This document shows positions 16,972-26,525 of a stretch of DNA of 64,000 nt, piece by piece. A program made the position numbers and the translations under genes. Source of the DNA: Gammaproteobacteria bacterium (GTDB lineage Bacteria; Pseudomonadota; Gammaproteobacteria; Pseudomonadales; Oleiphilaceae); NCBI GenBank assembly GCA_002747055.1, contig PDSQ01000034.1, forward strand, positions 1-64,000, given 5' to 3'. Under the pieces are notes generated by a model, which worked only from the letters and a program-made list of their open reading frames with translations, had not been told where the DNA came from and did not search any database. How positions within the stretch are numbered: position 1 is the first letter of the stretch; the number at the start of each line of letters is the position of its first letter.

Positions 16972-18242
16972 CCCGCTCACAGTACTCTTCATCATCTTCT
17001 GGCTCTGTTGCATCTTCCGCGCGCGCGCCGTCCTATGAGTTTATTGATTCACAAGACAGGTTCAACCATTGCTTGTCACTTTGTCTCGGTTCCGAGTTTG
17101 TTTCGATCGATACCGAGTTCGTCAGAACCAATACGTTTTATTCCAATCCTGGCCTATTCCAAGTGGCGGTCGCCGACAGCATTTTTTTGATCGATCCGCT
17201 GGCAATTCAGGATTTGTCTCTTCTCGCCGATCTACTGAGTTCGACCAAAACCAAAAAAATTATGCATGCGATGGGGGAAGACATCGATCTGTTTAAACAC
17301 AGTTTGAAAATCTTGCCCAATCATGTCTTTGATACGCAGATAGCGGCTGCTTTGATCGGTATTGGGCCATCCATTGGCTATGCCAATTTGGTGAATCATG
17401 TCCTCTCGCTGGAGCTGGATAAAGGCGAAACGCGATCGAACTGGTTGCAACGGCCGTTGACTGACAAGCAAAAACACTACGCAGCGAATGATGTGTTTTA
17501 CCTGGCAAAGATTTATCCTCAACTTCTAAAGCAACTTGAGCGACTGGAACGCGAAGGCATCGTTGAAGAAGAGTGTCAACGCCTGATCGGTCTGATCGAT
17601 CAGGCCGGTAATACCGACCTGTATTATCTTAAAATACGTGGTGCCTGGCGACTGACCAGGCACAAGCAGTTCATTTTAAAAAGCTTGTGCAGCTGGCGTG
17701 AGCGAACGGCGATGGACCTCAATAAACCACGGGCGCGAATTCTTCCAGATGCTGTATTACAGACTATCGTAGAAAAAATGCCTTCCGACTTGCGCCAATT
17801 GTATATCGCCGCGCATCAAAACCCGCAGACGGTTCGTCAGTTTGGCGAGGAAATACTCGAAATAATTCATGGCTGTGCAGGGATTTCTGACGACTGTATC
17901 GAAGCAAAGCGGGACGGGGACGGGAAGGGAGTTAAAACAAGCCAAGACAAAGATCGCGAAAACATGCAGCTCATTATGGCGCCGCTGACATCGCAGCAAC
18001 AAGGTTTGCATAAAAAACTGAAATCTGTCGTCCGTACCGTTGCGCAACAATCCGGATTTTTACCGGAGATGCTGGGTAACGGTAGAGTGCTGGAAGAGAT
18101 GGTGTCCAGATCCTGGTCGGTTGCAGACGTGTATGTTCCCTCGTTTTATCAAGGTTGGCGCTGGCCAAGGGTCGGGCAGCGATTGCAAACAGTCGTTCGG
18201 CAATATTTGGATGAAAATCAATCAGGTATAAGTGGCAAATGA
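16968..18242 (+). CDS. rnd: Ribonuclease D
   Basis: A 424-residue DEDD-family 3'-5' exoribonuclease. Exo I is VSIDTEFVRTNTF (D48, E50), Exo II is HAMGEDIDLFKH and Exo III is HYAANDVFYL, with the catalytic Tyr and Asp. HRDC domains follow (LKSLCSWRERTAMDLNKPRA). RNase D trims tRNA 3' ends. The Ser-rich N-terminal 25 residues are an extension not seen in E. coli. The C-terminal part, about 330-424, is longer than usual, with a charged linker at 305-320. The start overlaps the recR stop (ATGA) and its own stop overlaps ycgL, making a tight operon. Confidence 0.93.
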   Translation: MTRSQYSSSSSGSVASSARAPSYEFIDSQDRFNHCLSLCLGSEFVSIDTEFVRTNTFYSNPGLFQVAVADSIFLIDPLAIQDLSLLADLLSSTKTKKIMHAMGEDIDLFKHSLKILPNHVFDTQIAAALIGIGPSIGYANLVNHVLSLELDKGETRSNWLQRPLTDKQKHYAANDVFYLAKIYPQLLKQLERLEREGIVEEECQRLIGLIDQAGNTDLYYLKIRGAWRLTRHKQFILKSLCSWRERTAMDLNKPRARILPDAVLQTIVEKMPSDLRQLYIAAHQNPQTVRQFGEEILEIIHGCAGISDDCIEAKRDGDGKGVKTSQDKDRENMQLIMAPLTSQQQGLHKKLKSVVRTVAQQSGFLPEMLGNGRVLEEMVSRSWSVADVYVPSFYQGWRWPRVGQRLQTVVRQYLDENQSGISGK

Positions 18243-18556
18243 ATGAAGCAAGTGTGATTTGCTCTGTTTACAAGAGTGCTAAAAAGGAAGGAATGTATTT
18301 GTATATTGACAAAAAAAGTCAATTGGACGATGTGCCTGAGGCGTTAGCGCAATTATTTGGTCGAATGATACACGTGCTTGACTTTCTGTTAACGCCGAAC
18401 AAAAAACTAGCCGGGGTTGAGGCGACCAGGGTGCTTCAGGATATCGGGGAAAAGGGCTATTTTTTACAGATTCCCCCGCGCGAGGAAAACCTGCTTATAG
18501 CGCACCGAGCGGCAATGGGGCTGGACCCTGAGCTGGAAAAAAACAATGGTTGTTGA
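18239..18556 (+). CDS. ycgL: YcgL domain protein
   Basis: A 105-residue protein of the YcgL (UPF0745/DUF709-type) family. Marks are CSVYKSAKKEGMYLYIDKK near the N-terminus, LTPNKKLAGVEATRVLQDI, and GYFLQIPPREENLL. The fold is a small alpha/beta domain seen almost only in gammaproteobacteria; the function is not established. Its ATG overlaps the rnd stop by four bases and its end overlaps ycgN. The rnd-ycgL-ycgN order is conserved in pseudomonads, and the tight coupling suggests a link with RNA metabolism, which is inference. Confidence 0.88.
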   Translation: MNEASVICSVYKSAKKEGMYLYIDKKSQLDDVPEALAQLFGRMIHVLDFLLTPNKKLAGVEATRVLQDIGEKGYFLQIPPREENLLIAHRAAMGLDPELEKNNGC

Positions 18557-18995
18557 GCCCATGTCTTTCTGGCAGGTCAAAACACTTGATGAAATGTCGC
18601 CAGAGGAGTGGGAATCACTCTGTGATGGTTGTGGTAAGTGTTGCCTGCATAAACTAGAGGATGAAGACGATGGCGAAATTTATTACACGGATATTGCCTG
18701 TCGTTATCTGGATGAGCAAAAATGCCAGTGTACTGTTTATCGACAAAGATTGGAGAAAGTACCCGAGTGCATGTGTTTGAAAGCGGTTGACCTCGCCGGT
18801 ATGTCATGGTTACCTGCAACCTGTGCTTACCGCCTTCTTTACGAAGGAAAATCCTTGCCCGATTGGCACCCTCTGGTCAGCGGAAATTTACAAACGATCC
18901 ATAATGCGGGTATGTCTGTCAAAGGCCGGATCGTTGCTGAAACCAGCGTGGCAGAAGACGAATGGCAGGATCATATTATCTTTGGGATCAAGTAG
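18546..18995 (+). CDS. ycgN: YcgN family cysteine-cluster protein
   Basis: A 149-residue UPF0260/YcgN protein. The hallmark EWESLCDGCGKCCLHKLEDE is followed by further cysteines in IACRYLDEQKCQC, CMCLKAVDLAGM and PATCAYRLL. The CxxCxxCC-type pattern is that of the zinc/iron-sulfur cluster-binding superfamily. The precise role is unknown. Two starts are possible, 18546 (behind a ctgga site, overlapping ycgL) and 18561; I kept the first because of the coupling. It is the last gene of the recR-rnd-ycgL-ycgN run; the next gene starts 93 bases later. Confidence 0.87.
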   Translation: MVVEPMSFWQVKTLDEMSPEEWESLCDGCGKCCLHKLEDEDDGEIYYTDIACRYLDEQKCQCTVYRQRLEKVPECMCLKAVDLAGMSWLPATCAYRLLYEGKSLPDWHPLVSGNLQTIHNAGMSVKGRIVAETSVAEDEWQDHIIFGIK

Positions 18996-19088
18996 TCAGC
19001 GGGGTCAAAGTCAGTACTGGGTGTCAAATACAGCGGGTTAAACGATCGATGTCACCTTTCGGTTTAGAAACAGAGGTTCAACTTTACG

Positions 19089-19454
19089 ATGGATGATTGG
19101 TTCAGAGTTTTCAGTCAGCAGAATTATTATTTATTGGCCTGGATTTGTTATTTAATTTCCGCCACTGGCGTATGCGTGGTTTTTCTAAGGATAACGAAAA
19201 ATATATCCTATCGAGGATTGCGTCGCTTTTTGCGGTGGTCGCTGGTGGTTTTGTTGTATACGCCGGTCTATACGATTGCCGATGAAAGCTGGATGGTTCC
19301 TGCCTTTCTGGTTGGCCTGTACGAGTATGCGCTTGGTAATCAGGACGTGGCACAAAAGGCAGGAATATCGTTATTGATCGGTATCGGTATCGTTCTGCTT
19401 CTCGTCAAGTTAGAGTTTGTTCTTCGTAAGTTGTTGCATCTGCAAGCCGAGTGA
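19089..19454 (+). CDS. Small membrane protein, unknown function
   Basis: A 121-residue protein with three likely membrane helices: about 13-32 (YYLLAWICYLISATGVCVVF), 48-65 and 91-108 (ISLLIGIGIVLLLVKLEFVL). A basic loop (LRRFLRWS) follows helix 1, suggesting a cytoplasmic side. I recognise no family. It lies between ycgN and the large VWA protein in the same direction, with a 244-base gap before the latter. In related genomes a small membrane protein next to a VWA protein at this position is plausible, so the two may cooperate in the envelope; that is inference. Confidence 0.65.
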   Translation: MDDWFRVFSQQNYYLLAWICYLISATGVCVVFLRITKNISYRGLRRFLRWSLVVLLYTPVYTIADESWMVPAFLVGLYEYALGNQDVAQKAGISLLIGIGIVLLLVKLEFVLRKLLHLQAE

Positions 19455-19698
19455 CCTTGCCATTCAAGTGTTTCCGGCAAATCGAAATCCAGAAAAAACG
19501 GTACCTGGGCATGACGTATTCGTTGCCTGCTTTCGCGGCTGCGTTGTAGTTAGCGTAAAAACTGCTATACCTAATGTATCTGCCTGGCGTATATCCGTTA
19601 TGCTTGGTTTAGCTATGGCGGTTTGACTCTGTTCGTTTAGCTGTGGTTTTTAGCTATGCCCATTTAACTATGCCGAAGCGGATTTAATTGGAATCCCG

Positions 19699-22050
19699 AT
19701 GCTTACTTATAAATCTCCCTTTACATTAATTGTCCTTCTCGTTTGTTCTTGCTTCGTTGTGGCCGCCTCCAACGCGATTTATGCGGCCGATGAACCCAAA
19801 GATGTTCGGGTGCTTATCGATATATCTGGTAGCATGAAAAAAAATGATCCAAATAACCTGCGCATACCGGCGGTCAACCTGTTAACGGAGTTAATCCCGG
19901 ATGGTAACAAAGCCGGAGTATGGACCTTTGGTCAATACGTCAACATGCTTGTCAAACACGATGTCGTGGATGATCGATGGCGAAAAATGGCCAAACAAAA
20001 GGCAAACCAGATCAATTCGGTCGCTCTGTTCACCAATATCGGTTCCGCCCTGGAAAAAGCGGCTGACAATTTGTTCAATTCAAATGTTTCCAAGGATGTC
20101 CACTTTATTCTTCTGACCGACGGCATGGTGGATATAGATCGCGATCCGGCGAAAAACTATGCAGAACGAGAACGTATTCTTTCAGATATTGTCCGAAAGT
20201 TTAAAAATGCTGGCGCCGTTATCCATACCATTGCCTTGTCCAAAAATGCAGATTCGTCATTTTTGAATAAATTGTCGGTTCATACCAATGGTGCGTCAGA
20301 ACGTGCCGAGTCTGCCTCGGATTTAACCCGGATTTTTGCCCGTACTTTCGATCAGGCGGTGCCTGCGGAACAGGTTCCTATCGAGGGCAATCGTTTCGAT
20401 ATTGATTCAAGCGTCGAGGAGTTGACGGCGTTGATTTTCAGACAACCCGGTAGCCGAGAGGCCAGTTTGATCGAGCCTTCACGGCAGCGCTATAATCTCA
20501 ACAATAAGCCCGACTATGTAAGATGGTACCAGGATGCGGGCTATGATTGGATTACCGTAAAACGGCCTTTCGAGGGTACCTGGATTATCGATGCCGACTT
20601 GCTGCCGGATAGTCGGGTAACGGTAGTGAGTCATTTGCAGCTAAAAGTGCAAAAGTTGCCTGTCAATTTTTTTGCTGGTGACATGCTGGATCTGGTCGTT
20701 TCATTGGAAGAAAAAGGTGAAACCATTACAGCGGCCGAGTTTCTGAAGGTGATCGATGTAGATCTGAAAATCAGGCGGGAAGATGGTAAATCCGGCACCA
20801 AAAGGCTGTCAGACCCGAACAATCCGCCGGTGAATGGGATTTACCAGGATAAAGTCAGTAAGCTGAGTACCGTTGGCCAATATGAGGTGAATGTTTTGGT
20901 CGACGGGAAAACGTTCAAACGCAAGAACCGGCAAATTGTCAATCTAAGATCACCTCTCGATGTCGAGCTAAGTGTTGCGCCTGAAGCAGATCAGCCAGCG
21001 GCTTACAATTTGGTCGTGTCGCCACTCAGTGAGGATATCGATTTATCGAGAACCCGAGTTGCAGCCAGAATAACGGCACCTAATGGGACAAGCAAAATTG
21101 AAATGCTTCCGCTATCGAAACGAGGCGATAAATGGCAAATGAAGATTACTCCGAAGAAGGGGGATGGGGCTTATCGGGTTGATCTGAAAGTACAGACTGT
21201 GAACACTCAGGGTAACAGTTTTAAGTTTGCGCCACGGTCGTTTGATGCTGTATTCCCGATTGATTCTTCGGCGGGCGGCATTGTGAGTATTCCCGAACCT
21301 GAGACAGAGCCGGAAAAATCGGTAACAGAGGGGCCTCCTTCTGAGCCGGAACCGGTTATTGCGGCACCGACCGAGGTGCCGGAAAATCTCGAACAAGATG
21401 CACCGCTACCCGAGTCTGAATCTGGTGATGACGCTATGTTGTTTATCCTGGGTGGGGTTGCCGCTGTCTTGGCTGTGTTGGGTGCGGCTGTCTTTTGGTT
21501 TATAAAAAGGAAAAAGAAATCTGGGCAAGATAGTGCTGACTCGGGCGACCGGGAAGATGCCAGCTTGGCAGAGGCAAGCATAGAGGAATCGGAAATTGAT
21601 CAGCTGCTGAAGACTGATGAATCAACGAAGACCGATGAACCAACGAAAACAGATGAGTCGGTGGATCTGGATGATGTCTTGGATTACGTTGATTCTGAAC
21701 CCGAGGCGATGGCGCCAGAAACTGATCGGACAAATGAGCCAGAAACACAGGGAATAACGCAGTTTGATACCGAACCCGAGCCAGAAGAAGACTATACCAG
21801 TGAATCGGAAATTGACGCATTGTTGGAAGATTTGTCAGATTCGGACGAAGTGATCGATGATAAAAAAAACAATGATAGCGTCGCAGAAATTTTGGCGGAT
21901 GGTGATCCGGATGATCTAGCGACGGAGCCGTCTGGTGATATGGCTGGCGATCAGGAAGTGACGGAAGATGACGATGAGGAATTTAATCTGGAAGACTTCG
22001 ATATCTCGGATACGGATGACCTTATTTTAGATGATGACAAGAAACAGTGA
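19699..22050 (+). CDS. Membrane-anchored VWA-domain protein with acidic tail
   Basis: A 783-residue protein. A signal peptide of about 30 residues ends near ASNAIYAADE. The VWA domain, about 35-215, carries the MIDAS motif DISGS (about 42-46), a conserved FTNIG, and LLTDGMVD. A beta-rich region at about 225-530 probably forms Ig-like domains. A Pro/Glu-rich linker follows, then a single membrane helix (AMLFILGGVAAVLAVLGAAV, about 575-597) and a basic stop-transfer KRKKK. The last 180 residues are strongly acidic and should be cytoplasmic, with two SEIDxLL peptides at 631-637 and 703-709. Topology: VWA outside, acidic tail inside. Function unknown. Confidence 0.88.
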   Translation: MLTYKSPFTLIVLLVCSCFVVAASNAIYAADEPKDVRVLIDISGSMKKNDPNNLRIPAVNLLTELIPDGNKAGVWTFGQYVNMLVKHDVVDDRWRKMAKQKANQINSVALFTNIGSALEKAADNLFNSNVSKDVHFILLTDGMVDIDRDPAKNYAERERILSDIVRKFKNAGAVIHTIALSKNADSSFLNKLSVHTNGASERAESASDLTRIFARTFDQAVPAEQVPIEGNRFDIDSSVEELTALIFRQPGSREASLIEPSRQRYNLNNKPDYVRWYQDAGYDWITVKRPFEGTWIIDADLLPDSRVTVVSHLQLKVQKLPVNFFAGDMLDLVVSLEEKGETITAAEFLKVIDVDLKIRREDGKSGTKRLSDPNNPPVNGIYQDKVSKLSTVGQYEVNVLVDGKTFKRKNRQIVNLRSPLDVELSVAPEADQPAAYNLVVSPLSEDIDLSRTRVAARITAPNGTSKIEMLPLSKRGDKWQMKITPKKGDGAYRVDLKVQTVNTQGNSFKFAPRSFDAVFPIDSSAGGIVSIPEPETEPEKSVTEGPPSEPEPVIAAPTEVPENLEQDAPLPESESGDDAMLFILGGVAAVLAVLGAAVFWFIKRKKKSGQDSADSGDREDASLAEASIEESEIDQLLKTDESTKTDEPTKTDESVDLDDVLDYVDSEPEAMAPETDRTNEPETQGITQFDTEPEPEEDYTSESEIDALLEDLSDSDEVIDDKKNNDSVAEILADGDPDDLATEPSGDMAGDQEVTEDDDEEFNLEDFDISDTDDLILDDDKKQ

Positions 22051-22082
22051 TGTCATTTGTCAGCCACTGAATGATGAGCGCC

Positions 22083-22127
22083 CGGTCTCTATATTGTCGA
22101 CCCAGCCGGGTACTCTTTTTTATTTCT
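22083..22127 (+). terminator. Possible terminator after the VWA gene
   Basis: A short cccgg...ccggg pairing followed by a T-rich run (tcttttttattt) lies just after the stop. The stem is weak, so the call is tentative. Confidence 0.35.
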
Positions 22128-22149
22128 GAATCCGTCGATCAGGCGGTGA

Positions 22150-23118
22150 TTACTGCTCCATTTCTTTTTCAGAAAAAACGCCGTCAAAAAGTGGGCTGGT
22201 TAGATAGCGCTCAGCCGAGTCCGGCAAAATGACAACGATATTCTTATCCTTGAACTCAGGTTGTTCGGCCAGCCTGGTTGCGGCACAGACAGCCGCTCCG
22301 CTGGAAATTCCAGCCAGTATTCCTTCTTCCTTCATCAGTCGATGAGCGAACGTGATAGCATCTTCGTTACTGACTACTGCCACTTTATCGACAATATTCA
22401 GGTCCAGGTTTTTGGGTACAAAGCCGGCACCGATACCTTGGATTTTGTGTGGTGAGGGTTGCAACGGTTTACCATGGATATATTGAGTGATAACGGGCGA
22501 TACCTCGGGCTCTACCGCAACGGAGGTAATGCTTTTGCCTCGGGTGTGCTTGATATAGCGTGAAATACCGGTGATAGTGCCACCGGTGCCAACACCGGCG
22601 ACCAGCACGTCAATGCGGCCATCTGTGTCCTGCCAGATTTCCGGCCCGGTGGTTTTTTCATGGATATCAGGGTTGGCGGGGTTATCGAATTGCTGCAGTA
22701 ACAGCGTGTCGTTTTTGTTTTGGTCCAGCATTTGCTGGGCTTTGTCAATGGCGCCCTGCATGCCCTTTGCCGGATCAGTCAGCTCAATTTCGGCGCCCAG
22801 TGCTTTTATGATTTGCCGTCTTTCCAGGCTCATCGATGCCGGCATGGTAAGTATTAATTTGTAGCCACGAGAGGCAGCGACAAAAGCCAGAGCGATGCCC
22901 GTATTACCACTTGTCGGCTCGATCAGCGTCATGCCCGGTTTCAGTATGCCATTTTTTTCTGCATCCCAGATCATATTCGCGCCGATACGGCATTTTACAG
23001 AGTGCGCCGGGTTTCTGCCTTCGATTTTTGCCCAGATAGTGCCACTAGTGATTCGGTTGAGTTTGACAAGGGGGGTATTGCCAATAGACTCGGAGTTGTC
23101 AGCGTAGATTTTTGTCAT
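22150..23118 (-). CDS. cysK: Cysteine synthase A (O-acetylserine sulfhydrylase)
   Basis: A 322-residue PLP enzyme making cysteine from O-acetylserine and sulfide. Lys42 in [10 protein letters not shown] is the PLP Schiff-base lysine, numbered exactly as in E. coli CysK when the ATG at 23118 is used; the ATG at 23124 is too close to its ribosome site. [16 protein letters not shown] is the substrate loop, [16 protein letters not shown] binds the phosphate, and [11 protein letters not shown] is also conserved. Its length and the C-terminus ([15 protein letters not shown]) fit CysK rather than CysM. Its regulator CysB is encoded 20 kb away. Confidence 0.94.
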   Translation of the reverse strand: MTKIYADNSESIGNTPLVKLNRITSGTIWAKIEGRNPAHSVKCRIGANMIWDAEKNGILKPGMTLIEPTSGNTGIALAFVAASRGYKLILTMPASMSLERRQIIKALGAEIELTDPAKGMQGAIDKAQQMLDQNKNDTLLLQQFDNPANPDIHEKTTGPEIWQDTDGRIDVLVAGVGTGGTITGISRYIKHTRGKSITSVAVEPEVSPVITQYIHGKPLQPSPHKIQGIGAGFVPKNLDLNIVDKVAVVSNEDAITFAHRLMKEEGILAGISSGAAVCAATRLAEQPEFKDKNIVVILPDSAERYLTSPLFDGVFSEKEMEQ

Positions 23119-23340
23119 TTTCATCTCTTTTTTACTGGTTGAATGTTTTGTAATCCTTTGATTGCTGCATATTATCGCTTTTCAAGCAGTTTTGGCACGA
23201 CGAGAACAGACCATTCGCCTGACCAAAAACAGGCATCGAGTCTTATTTAACCTGATAATTGTGTGATTTCGCCATTGCCGGGTAAAATGCGGCCGAATAT
23301 AATCGCAGAACAATTGAAGTTTACACGCAGGAATAAATAT

Positions 23341-24183
23341 ATGAATTTTACTGGTACTGAGAACTATGTTGCAACGGAAGATTTGCAAATGGCGGTAAAC
23401 GCGGCCATTCACCTGCAAAGGCCATTGTTGATCAAGGGAGAGCCGGGTACCGGAAAAACCATGCTGGCTGAGGAAATGGCGGCGGCGTTGGATATGCCGC
23501 TGATTTCCTGGCATATCAAATCTACGACTAAAGCGCAGCAGGGGTTATATGAATATGATGCGGTATCGAGGTTGCGTGATTCCCAGTTAGGCGATGACAA
23601 GGTTCATGATATAAGCAACTATATTGTGAAAGGAAAACTGTGGGAAGCCTTCACCTCCGAGAAACAGTCTATTTTATTGATAGATGAAATTGATAAAGCG
23701 GATATTGAATTTCCCAATGACTTGCTTTTGGAACTGGACAAAATGGAGTTCTATGTCTACGAGACAAAAGAGCGAGTGGTCGCTCGTACCCGTCCGATTG
23801 TCGTTATCACAAGTAACAATGAAAAAGAATTGCCCGATGCGTTTTTACGGCGTTGTTTCTTCCACTACATTACCTTTCCCGACGAAAAAACCATGAACGA
23901 GATAGTCGATGTTCACTTCCCGAAGGTGAAACAGAGTCTGGTTCGTGATGCTTTGGAGATATTCTTCGATATTCGTAAGGTGCCGGGCCTCAAGAAAAAG
24001 CCCTCTACCTCGGAATTGATCGACTGGCTCAAGTTGCTGATGGCCGATGAACTGTCTGCCAAAATTTTGCAAGAGCATGATAACGCACAAGCTATTCCGC
24101 CTTTGTATGGTGCGCTGGTGAAGAACGAGCAAGATGTCACACTGTTGCAGCGATTGGCCTTTATGAGCCGTCGTCGTACGTAA
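23341..24183 (+). CDS. MoxR-family AAA+ ATPase (CoxD-like)
   Basis: A 280-residue ATPase. It has Walker A GEPGTGKT (33-40), Walker B SILLIDEIDKAD, sensor 1 VVITSNNEKELPDAFLRRC with the arginine finger, and the lid domain. The STTKAQQGLYEYDAVSRLRD segment is typical of the MoxR branch paired with CoxE-like VWA proteins. Such pairs act as chaperone machines inserting metals or activating partner enzymes. Good ribosome site (cagga) before ATG 23341. Its natural partner lies 101 bases downstream but is broken (see 24285-25360), so this ATPase may lack its adaptor. Confidence 0.9.
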   Translation: MNFTGTENYVATEDLQMAVNAAIHLQRPLLIKGEPGTGKTMLAEEMAAALDMPLISWHIKSTTKAQQGLYEYDAVSRLRDSQLGDDKVHDISNYIVKGKLWEAFTSEKQSILLIDEIDKADIEFPNDLLLELDKMEFYVYETKERVVARTRPIVVITSNNEKELPDAFLRRCFFHYITFPDEKTMNEIVDVHFPKVKQSLVRDALEIFFDIRKVPGLKKKPSTSELIDWLKLLMADELSAKILQEHDNAQAIPPLYGALVKNEQDVTLLQRLAFMSRRRT

Positions 24184-24284
24184 GCTTTGGCGCTGAGCGT
24201 CATGGCCAGCAATGCGTTAGCGAATGGCTTATTGATGAACACCCGAGTAGCGAACAACTCAGTATCAAGCAAGAGTGCAGACCA

Positions 24285-25360
24285 ATGCTAGTTGATTTTT
24301 TCCTTGAAGTTAGAAAAGCCAGAGTTCCGGCGAGTTTGCGTGAGTATCTGGATTTGGTCGAGGCATTGCAGGCTCGTTTGGCGTTTGCTGATCTGGACGA
24401 GTTCTACTACCTCAGTCGCCTGTGTCTGGTCAAAGACGAGCGACATTTCGACAAGTTTGATCGCGCGTTCGACAGCTATTTCAAAGGCATAGAATCCCTG
24501 GATATGGCTTTGGAAGCGGCAATTCCCGATGACTGGCTGCGAGCCGAATTTGAGCGACAGTTATCCGAGGAAGACAAGCGGAAAATAGCCTCCCTTGGCG
24601 GGCTTGAAGAGTTGATCGAAACCTTCAAGCAGCGTTTGGAAGAGCAAAAAAGACGACACCAGGGCGGCAACAAAATGATTGGCACTGGTGGTACCTCGCC
24701 ATTTGGTGCCAATGGCTACAATCCCGAGGGTTTTCGTATCGGACAGAAAAAGTCCAGGCACAAGTCAGCGTTGAAAATCTGGGAAAAGCGCGGTTACAGA
24801 GACCTCGATGACAGCATTACGATAGGTATCCGGAATATTTGGATATCAACATGGTTCCTGAACGCCACAATGCGGTAAAAGTGCTGTTATTTCTCGATGT
24901 CGGTGGTTCGATGGATCCGCACGTCAAGGTCTGTGAAGAGATATTTTCGGCATGCCGGGCTGAGTTCAAACATCTTGAATACTTTTACTTTCATAATTTT
25001 ATTTATGAAAGTGTCTGGAAAAACAATATCCGAAGAATGAGTGAAACCACCTCGACCTGGGATTTGATACATAAGTATACGCCAGATTATAAAGTGATTT
25101 TCGTTGGCGATGCCAGTATGGCGCCTTACGAGATCACCCATGCCGGAGGCAGTATCGAACACTGGAATGAAGAGCCGGGCGCGGTATGGATGAAGCGGCT
25201 TAAAGATCATTTTAAAAAGGTTATTTGGCTGAATCCTATGCCCGAATCTTACTGGGGTACTGGCGGTTCTCTCGGGATAACCAAGGAGTTGATCGAGAGA
25301 GAAATGTATCCATTGACCCTGGAAGGGTTGGAAGCCGGCATGAAGTCGTTGACAAAGTAA
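24285..25360 (+). pseudogene. CoxE-like VWA protein, broken by internal deletion and frameshift
   Basis: Two overlapping frames encode the two parts of one protein. Part 1 (24285-24830) starts LVDFFLEVRKARVPASLREY and reaches RGYRDLDDSITIGIRN. Part 2, in the next frame from about 24834, resumes at YLDINMVPERHNAVKVLLFL with the MIDAS DVGGSMD and runs to LEGLEAGMKSLTK. Intact homologues have some 30 residues between RNI and YLDI (a conserved LRRLR...DTIRSTAK segment); these are missing here and the frame changes. About 100 bases have therefore been lost. Part 2 could only be made from an internal ATG at 24851. Probably inactive. Confidence 0.78.
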
Positions 25361-26039
25361 TGGGCAACAGAGCAGTGGTGAATACCGCCACAGCAAGCGT
25401 CAATGAATAAAAACAATGATTGATACAAATAACAATCAACACCAGTCACCCAATTTATCAGAGTTCACGGGTTGAATTGCCAGACTGGTGGCAGTGGATA
25501 CCCTGGCCTGAATTCTGAACAAAAAAAGCCGGTGGGGTTGGAGCCACCGGCCTAAACTCGGCTTTGGCCACCATCTGGCCAAAACAACAGCTCAACTAAA
25601 TGCTACCTAGTTTCCCTGTGTCAAGACTTAAGCGAATGAAATGCCATTTTATCAATAATCCATTTTAAACATGGAGATAGTTTTATTTTTTTGTTCGCGC
25701 GCGTGCGCTAAGGTGGTAATTTGTAAAATATTTTGACGATCTATACTGGTCTCGCCACGATCGCCCTGTTTTCTTTGGCTTTTTGTATCGGGTTTTATTC
25801 GCGTCATCGAAAAGTCCGGTTTCCTGCAGGCAATGCTAAAGGAAAGTGAACGTGATCGCCTGGACACAGGTTCATTGTGTTTGGGTACTAGAATTTGATC
25901 GGCAAAACCTGGTTGCTTTGTCGATAAATCAAGCGATGGGCAGTCAGAGATGACAAAAGGATGAGTGACATCCGGTAGCCCGGATGTGTATCGCAGCACC
26001 ATCAAAGGTGCCGCAAATAACGAACGGAAAGACCTGTGA
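25361..26039. other. Intergenic region, no gene recognised
   Basis: It contains the reverse-strand terminator at 25521-25551 and two hairpins near 25968-26015 (acatccgg/ccggatgt and a ggtgc/gcacc pair) just downstream of the maoC stop. A reverse open frame across 25652-26149 has unnatural composition and overlaps maoC; I do not support it as a gene. Confidence 0.5.
25521..25551 (-). terminator. Rho-independent terminator
   Basis: An 8-bp stem, gccggtgg/ccaccggc, is preceded by seven A residues, which read as T on the reverse strand. It would end transcripts coming from the maoC side. Confidence 0.75.
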
Positions 26040-26525
26040 TCACTTTTTAGGGATATCACCGATGGTAATTTTCGGAAGAGTCGGTTTTTCCAAGGATAGT
26101 TTTTCGGTCGGGGCCAGGACGGTAGCGACACCCTCAACCACCAGTTCATCGTTTTGATTGGTGACCTGGCACGCCATGACCACTCGGTTTTTCGATTTTT
26201 TTTCTGCGACAGTAAGTTTTACTGTCAATGTATCTTCCAGCTTCACCGGCTTTTTAAAACTCATCTGCTGTTCAAGATAAATAGTCCCCGGGCCGGGAAT
26301 GACCGTTGCCAAGGTCGCGGAAATCAGTGCGCCAGACCACATCCCATGCGCAATGCGTTCCTTGAACATGGTTGTCTTGGCATATTCGCTATCCAGGTGA
26401 ACAGGATTGACATCGCCTGATACCGCTGCAAACAAAATAATTTCGTCTTCGGTGAGTGTCCGTGTATAGGTCGCCGAGTCGCCTACGGCCAACTCGTCAT
26501 AAGTAATGCTCTCTAATGCATCCAT
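26040..26525 (-). CDS. MaoC-like (R)-specific enoyl-CoA hydratase
   Basis: A 161-residue single hot-dog domain. The catalytic signature is SGDVNPVHLD (Asp38, Asn40, His43), followed by HGMWSGALISATLATVIPGP, matching PhaJ and other MaoC hydratases that hydrate trans-2-enoyl-CoA to (R)-3-hydroxyacyl-CoA. It ends with a polar tail beyond the domain. It is divergent from fadD, with 313 bases between, an arrangement also known near P. aeruginosa fadD1/fadD2 (PA3299-PA3302). A role in beta-oxidation branching or hydroxyacyl supply is inferred. Confidence 0.87.
   Translation of the reverse strand: MDALESITYDELAVGDSATYTRTLTEDEIILFAAVSGDVNPVHLDSEYAKTTMFKERIAHGMWSGALISATLATVIPGPGTIYLEQQMSFKKPVKLEDTLTVKLTVAEKKSKNRVVMACQVTNQNDELVVEGVATVLAPTEKLSLEKPTLPKITIGDIPKK

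Noticed and set aside
21112..21820. Reverse frames across the VWA gene tail
   Set aside because: Antisense shadows of a repetitive acidic coding segment.
25652..26149. Reverse open frame next to maoC
   Set aside because: Basic, Ser-rich composition and partial overlap with maoC in another frame; no motif recognised.
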